From contig NC_046680.1 of assembly GCF_009870125.1 (NCBI RefSeq), positions 6,572,001 through 6,636,000 of the forward strand: a DNA stretch of 64,000 nt, written 5' to 3'. The position numbers and the translations under genes are program-made. Under the pieces are notes generated by a model. It did not search any database, had not been told where the DNA came from, and was given only the letters and a program-made list of their open reading frames with translations. This document shows, in pieces, positions 59,787 to 64,000 of this stretch. Position 1 is the stretch's first letter; each line of letters opens with the position of its first letter. Source of the stretch: Drosophila pseudoobscura (taxonomy: Eukaryota > Arthropoda > Insecta > Diptera > Drosophilidae).

Positions 59787-61956
59787 TTAAGGCAGCGTCT
59801 TGAGAGCCACAATTGCAAAGTGTCTGGGCGATATGACAGGATCGAACAAATCAATCAGATAACTGCGTTCGTATCCCAGCTCCTTCAGGTAAAGCAGGCG
59901 GTCTAGCAGAATGAGGCTCTCCAATACCGGAGCAAATGACATGCGTATGAGGTAGAACATGTCCAAGAAGTGCTTATCCAAGGCGAATTCCTGAAGTATG
60001 GATTGAAGCTCCGCAGTTTCAATGGATGCCAACCATGGAGCGTCCAATTTCCTGGCACATTTCTGTATGTAATCCTGGAAGTTGTCAAACTTACGCACTT
60101 TGCCCACCTGCAGTTCGTTCTTTAGGTGCGGAGCGTGCCGGCAAACTAAAACCTCTAGCAGGGCACGATAGTAGAGCGTTATATTGGGAAGTTCCTTGCC
60201 ATTCAAAGTGCGTTCAATGGACTGAGCCGCCAGCATCCTGGCATTGCGGCCCAATCTGATCTGACGCATCTGGAGATATTGACTAAGCGGAAATCCAAGG
60301 TCTGTTTGCATCTCCATCAACGTCTTATTCCCAAAGAACTCCTGCTGCGAGTACCTTTCCTTTAGCAAGTGGTAGCAGCAACCAATGTTGCACAGTATCT
60401 GGCAGTCGGGCTGAGCATGGAATACCTGTAGGCAGGTTGCAGCCAGATTTCCACAGGTGTGCAGACCCGTTAGGCATATGCTTAAATTACCCGCCGAAGA
60501 AGGTTTCGGGAAGTGCTCGGCTAGCAAATTACCAAAATTAGTTTCGGTGTTTATGAATCTTGCGGTCGTTTTGTAGTTTTCCAGAACGGGTATACTCTTC
60601 GCTGTATTTCTTGTGGGTGACTTTTTTCCGCGCCGTTTGGGTGTGATTCCTTGGCTCTGAAGTTCCGCGCGTTCTGTAAGTCCATTCCATGCGCGCTAAA
60701 TTATAAAAAAAAACAATATTTAAATTCAAATTTTCCCTCTTTACAGCACCGCTGAACGCGTATTTTCGAACACTAATTAGCTAAAAATGTTATCGATAAT
60801 TGATCAATATATATATCATCCCTAATTCTGCTTCTTCACACCTTTTCCACGCGAAAACCCGGCATTTTTACAAGATTTTCTTGTTTTCACTCCAAAACCG
60901 TATAATAATAAAACAAACACAATGTCTGCTGGCATGCCAATCAACCCCAAGCCATTTCTTAATGGGCTTACTGGGAAACCCGTGCTGGTGAAACTCAAAT
61001 GGGGACAAGAATACAAAGGCTTTTTGGTCTCCGTGGACGGCTATATGAACATGCAATTGGCCAACACAGAGGAAGTCATCGAGGGTTCTGTCACCGGCAA
61101 TCTGGGAGAGGTGCTGATACGTTGCAACAATGTGCTCTACATAAAGGGCATGGAGGATGACGACGAAGAGGGTGAAATGCGCGACTAGGAACCGCACGGC
61201 AATCCAGCCGTGAGCCGTGAGCCGTTCGCCGATAATGGAAACTCTACTCTACTTATATTAAGTGTATAAAACTAATGAAATAAAGACGTATTTATTTTGT
61301 AGTCGAGTGTTACCTGAAGTTTGCGATTACGGTTCAAAGCGCTTTCCGTGTTGGCCGCATTGGCATCGATGCCGAGCACACGATGCCCATATTGAAGCGC
61401 CATTCGAGAAGACAGATACCCTTTGCCATCACCGGCATCCACAATGAAGAAATCATGCTGACGTCCAGTGCTCTGTATCAAATTGTCGACCAGAGCGGCT
61501 GTAAGCTCTACCTGGTTATAGGATTACAAAGGACGGACATGAGTCTCGATTTAACCAGAAATGTTTACTTTCTCGTACCTCATGACACTTTTTGGCGCTC
61601 ATGAATTCTCTGATGGTGATCTGGGACGCCTTATCCTGCTCCGCTATAAGTTGGTCCACGGTTGTCAGTAGTTCTGGATGTTCAGACAAATGTTCGTGCT
61701 CTGCGTTCGTTAAAAAACCTTCCCATTCAGAAAATTCAGTGGTGGAACGCTTCTTCTCCCAAAAAAGATTCTCTATGGCCAGATCTAGATCTTTCTTGCT
61801 GTTGATCTCATTTCGCATTGCCTCTGGGAGAAACCTGGTCCAGTGCTGATCGGTTAGGTAGTTAACCATATGACAATTGAGGAAATCCCAATGTGGCTGG
61901 AGATATAACAGAAGCGCATCGAGGCGCTTTTCCAGCTGAGTTACACCTTTGGCCAT
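59787..61956 (-). CDS. METTL25-like putative methyltransferase
   Basis: Three exons, complement(61579..61956), complement(61314..61511) and complement(59787..60695), total 494 residues; every junction is phase 0 with GT-AG ends. The segment [19 protein letters not shown] and the motif [20 protein letters not shown], followed by [19 protein letters not shown], are the SAM-binding motif I region as in METTL25. The C-terminal part starting [13 protein letters not shown] is also typical. Methyltransferase activity is inferred from the fold; the substrate is not known to me. Intron 2 (60696-61313) contains the whole SmF gene on the other strand. The start codon at 61956 lies four bases after the stop of the LTO1-like ORF, so both are probably made from one mRNA. 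Confidence 0.88.
60791..60798 (+). promoter_or_regulatory. SmF: DRE upstream of SmF
   Basis: TATCGATA, the DREF site, 124 bases before the SmF ATG. This is common in housekeeping promoters. Confidence 0.55.
60922..61188 (+). CDS. SmF: Small nuclear ribonucleoprotein SmF
   Basis: Single-exon ORF of 88 residues, nearly colinear with human SNRPF (86 residues). The Sm1 motif region ([31 protein letters not shown]) and Sm2 region ([11 protein letters not shown]) are complete, with an acidic C-terminal tail. SmF is one of seven proteins in the Sm ring on U1, U2, U4 and U5 snRNAs. The gene lies inside intron 2 of the METTL25-like gene, antisense to it. A DRE lies upstream and AATAAA at 61279-61284 ends it just before METTL25 exon 2 (61314). 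Confidence 0.96.
   Translation: MSAGMPINPKPFLNGLTGKPVLVKLKWGQEYKGFLVSVDGYMNMQLANTEEVIEGSVTGNLGEVLIRCNNVLYIKGMEDDDEEGEMRD
61279..61284 (+). terminator. SmF: SmF polyadenylation signal
   Basis: AATAAA about 90 bases after the SmF stop and 30 bases before the edge of METTL25 exon 2 on the opposite strand. Confidence 0.6.
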
Positions 61957-61960
61957 TACG

Positions 61961-62377
61961 CTAGAAACTATAATCCTTGCGATTAGCAGGGGATGGTTCG
62001 GGAGAAGCTGTTCCTTTGGTACCCAAGAGGGCACGAAGGCGCCGATTAGTATTGCGGATGGTTTCTACGGCTCCGATAATGTCCGCTTCCGGCTCGTTCT
62101 TCCGGGGAAATCCTTCAATGAGGGACCGCAGCTGGTCAAGGGTTCGTCGCACCCTCTCCGTATGGGGGAATTGTTGCTGAGCCACAACCTCACCCAGTAT
62201 TCTGCCAAGTTCCTCGCCCAACTGAACGCCCTGCGAGTAGCCCAATTTATAGCCCTCCTCGTTTCCCTGCGAATTACCGTCCTTCAAGCCTTCTTCGTAG
62301 CCAAGACGAGCGTGATTCTCTTCGGTAAGTACTATATCATCAAACAAATCGTTGATATCTCGTGACGGAGAGGACAT
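61961..62377 (-). CDS. LTO1-like protein (ORAOV1 homologue)
   Basis: Single exon of 138 residues. The ATG at 62377 (MSSPSRDINDLFDDIVLTEE) is the first in frame; a longer frame extension begins without ATG. Residues about 27-62 hold the repeated G-x3 motif (GYEEGLKDGNSQGNEEGYKL and on), the hallmark of Yae1/LTO1 proteins. With YAE1, LTO1 acts as an adaptor that helps Fe-S cluster insertion into ABCE1/Rli1, needed for ribosome recycling and biogenesis. The stop TAG (61961-61963) is followed after CGTA by the METTL25-like ATG on the same strand. Confidence 0.85.
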   Translation of the reverse strand: MSSPSRDINDLFDDIVLTEENHARLGYEEGLKDGNSQGNEEGYKLGYSQGVQLGEELGRILGEVVAQQQFPHTERVRRTLDQLRSLIEGFPRKNEPEADIIGAVETIRNTNRRLRALLGTKGTASPEPSPANRKDYSF

Positions 62378-62750
62378 TATCAAAGTTGCTAAATGCTCTG
62401 TAGCATTATTTATAAATTATATGTTTGTTGTTATTTTTATCGAACCATGTGAGATTTTTAAGTGTTGAAGAACGTCAGAGCGTAGTAAGGGTATTCGCGC
62501 ACTTGTTTATAGCGTATAAGTGGTCTATGGTGATGGGTGAAAAAACTGCTGGCGGTACTGAATCAAACTACTTTCATTTGTATACCCTTGAAGGGTTATA
62601 TTTTTGTATTTTATTAAAATTTAAAACTTTACTAATTTGCATGATTGCTCGGGCATTGCCAAAAATTAAATTTAAGAGGTAATTTGATGCTATTTTTTAA
62701 AGCCATGGAAGGCAGTGAACCTGGTGCTAAGGCATATTCGTCTAGTTTAA
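62378..62750. other. Gap between wash and the LTO1-like gene
   Basis: Contains the wash 3' untranslated region (minus-strand AATAAA near 62608-62614) and the presumed promoter of the LTO1-like gene. A small foldback element lies at 62487-62589. Confidence 0.5.
62487..62589. mobile_element. Short foldback element with 8-base inverted ends
   Basis: AAGGGTAT at 62487-62494 is the reverse complement of ATACCCTT at 62582-62589. The right end forms TATACCCTTGAAGGGTTATA, a near-palindrome like the 3' hairpins of DINE-1-type elements. No ORF. Confidence 0.35.
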
Positions 62751-64000
62751 TTACGTCCACGCATCCACGTCCTCTTCAGAATGCTCTTCCTCGCTTGATT
62801 GAGGGGATTTTCCCGACTCTACAGGTGGCGGTATAACCTTGGACAGCTGGTGCATTAGCGGATTACCAGCGGTAGGATCTCCAGGATTCTGACTGCCCGA
62901 GATTCCTTTACGTCTTAGCAGGAGCTTATTGTGGAGATCCGCCATAAGATCACCAGTGGCACTGGTTCCTGCTTTCGATCTCGTCGTGTCCACCACATCG
63001 AGGGGTGCAGCCGCAGCCGAGTGGAGACGTCCGCCAAGTGCTCCTCCAGCATTCCGTATGGCAGCCATAAGCTCTGATCGTGGGTCAGCGGGGAGGGGAG
63101 GAGGGGGTGGCATGATAAGGGGAGTTTCACGAGAAGGAGAAAGGGGTTTAATGGGACCTCGGGTAGGAAGGGGTGGATGCGTGACCACATTTTGAGGAGT
63201 TGGGGGTGGTGGTGGTGGTGGTGGAGGCGGAGGCGGAGGCGGTGGTGGGGTCGATACAGGAACTGATCCAACTGATCTTCGTACTGTCTTCTTATCTGGC
63301 ACTGGTACGTGCGTTTGAGCTGCCAGAGCCTGCACTGTGATCTCCTGTTCCTCCACCTCCAATCCGGGTAATTCTGGCAACTCTCCAAACTGCTGGGACG
63401 GAGCAATGGGCGTATTCTCTTCAACAGGCTCATATTGCAAGTCGTTGGCTATGCCAGGAAGGTCGGGCAAATCCAAGGGCACATCGATGGCTGGGGCAGC
63501 CAAAGCGGCTGGATTGTATCGCAAATCCCCGGCGGGAGTCGCCAACTTTGTGGTGCCATAAGCCAATGAATGCGGAGCCGGGGCTAGTAGGTTCTCCGTC
63601 GTGATCTTGGCTTGGCTGGCTGTACGTCTTGTCCTCTGCGGGGGAAGAGAACGCTTCCAAGCATTCAAATCATCACCGTAAGCAAACTCGTTTGTGTTGA
63701 AACGCATCAATGATGGGACCGATTTTACGCCAGTCAAGGGAAGACCACCCAAGCCGGAAGTCCGATTAGTCATCTTTCTATCGGCGACCAACGGGGCTTC
63801 ATGTTCCTGCTCGGCTCGCACATGAAAGGAAATAGGATCATCATCTGCCACTGATGCCGTCTCTTGCTGTCGACAGTGCGCATTTTCGTGATTCTCTTCC
63901 ATTAGTTTGCCAGCCACCTGTGGAAAGGTGGAAGCAATGCTGACCAGCACGTCGCCGGCAGGAAATCGGGCCGGAGCGAATATTTGAATGGCTCGTTTGG
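62751..64000 (-). CDS. wash: WASH complex subunit 1 (washout), 5' end outside window
   Basis: The frame is open from the window edge to TAA at 62751 (about 415 residues), without an intron. It matches WASH: IFAPARFPAG near the edge, LGGLPLTGVKSVPSLMRFNT, DVPLDLPDLPGIANDLQY, a poly-Pro tract, ELMAAIRNAGGAL (verprolin-homology/WH2-like), LMADLHNKLLLRRKGISG (connecting region) and an acidic end EEDVDAWT. WASH activates Arp2/3 on endosomes and drives actin-dependent sorting. The terminal Trp typical of the acidic region is present, followed by one Thr. The N-terminal WHD1 region lies beyond 64000. Confidence 0.93.
   Translation of the reverse strand, partial: KRAIQIFAPARFPAGDVLVSIASTFPQVAGKLMEENHENAHCRQQETASVADDDPISFHVRAEQEHEAPLVADRKMTNRTSGLGGLPLTGVKSVPSLMRFNTNEFAYGDDLNAWKRSLPPQRTRRTASQAKITTENLLAPAPHSLAYGTTKLATPAGDLRYNPAALAAPAIDVPLDLPDLPGIANDLQYEPVEENTPIAPSQQFGELPELPGLEVEEQEITVQALAAQTHVPVPDKKTVRRSVGSVPVSTPPPPPPPPPPPPPPPPTPQNVVTHPPLPTRGPIKPLSPSRETPLIMPPPPPLPADPRSELMAAIRNAGGALGGRLHSAAAAPLDVVDTTRSKAGTSATGDLMADLHNKLLLRRKGISGSQNPGDPTAGNPLMHQLSKVIPPPVESGKSPQSSEEEHSEEDVDAWT

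Noticed and set aside
61957-62034. Upstream extension of the METTL25-like frame into the LTO1 ORF
   Set aside because: It overlaps conserved LTO1 codons in another frame; the ATG at 61956 gives a sensible N terminus.

Overview
The window is animal DNA from a fruit fly of the genus Drosophila. Small introns, TATA/Inr and DRE/Motif-1 style promoters and a block of recognisable genes support this: RpS11, Ecm29, Cyp6t3, Cyp6g2, Cyp6g1, a METTL25 homologue, SmF, an LTO1 homologue and wash. From what I know of melanogaster, RpS11, the Ecm29 gene and the Cyp6g1/g2/t3 cluster lie together on 2R (Muller element C), so this is probably the orthologous interval. The sequence is not obviously D. melanogaster. 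An obscura-group or similar Sophophora species is my guess only.

Layout. Bases 1-3.9 kb hold three tandem minus-strand genes for small secreted proteins that share one eight-cysteine pattern. Bases 3.9-17.6 kb are non-coding, with many microsatellites and one possible 5' exon near 14.6-15.0 kb. A two-exon plus-strand gene for a Tyr/Ser/Pro-rich protein that I cannot name lies at 17.6-18.8 kb. Bases 19-38 kb have no gene I can support and contain one DINE-1-like mobile element near 23.5-24.2 kb. Bases 38-46 kb are an AT-rich patchwork of diverged repeats on both sides of RpS11.

The most unusual structure is just upstream of RpS11. The ribosomal-protein promoter module (Ohler motif 6, DRE, pyrimidine initiator, short leader, ATG) occurs four times with about 330 bp spacing. 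The copies alternate as two subtypes, a 659 bp dimer present twice, and the last copy is the real RpS11 promoter. RpS11 also has two homologous, apparently mutually exclusive second exons. A candidate C/D box snoRNA lies in its last intron, and a near-identical copy lies in an intron-like segment downstream.

From 46 kb rightward the window is gene-dense. Ecm29 is a HEAT-repeat proteasome adaptor with nine coding exons, one intron being GC-AG. Three CYP6 P450 genes follow, with Cyp6t3 and Cyp6g2 divergent and Cyp6g2 and Cyp6g1 convergent. A METTL25-like methyltransferase gene has SmF nested in its second intron on the opposite strand. The LTO1-like ORF ends four bases before the METTL25 start codon on the same strand, which looks dicistronic. 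The window ends inside wash, whose 5' end is missing.

The genes fall into housekeeping functions (translation, proteasome, splicing, Fe-S/ribosome biogenesis, endosomal actin) and detoxification (CYP6), followed by a large non-coding region and a fast-evolving secreted-protein cluster. I saw no CRISPR array, tRNA, rRNA or recognisable LTR retroelement.
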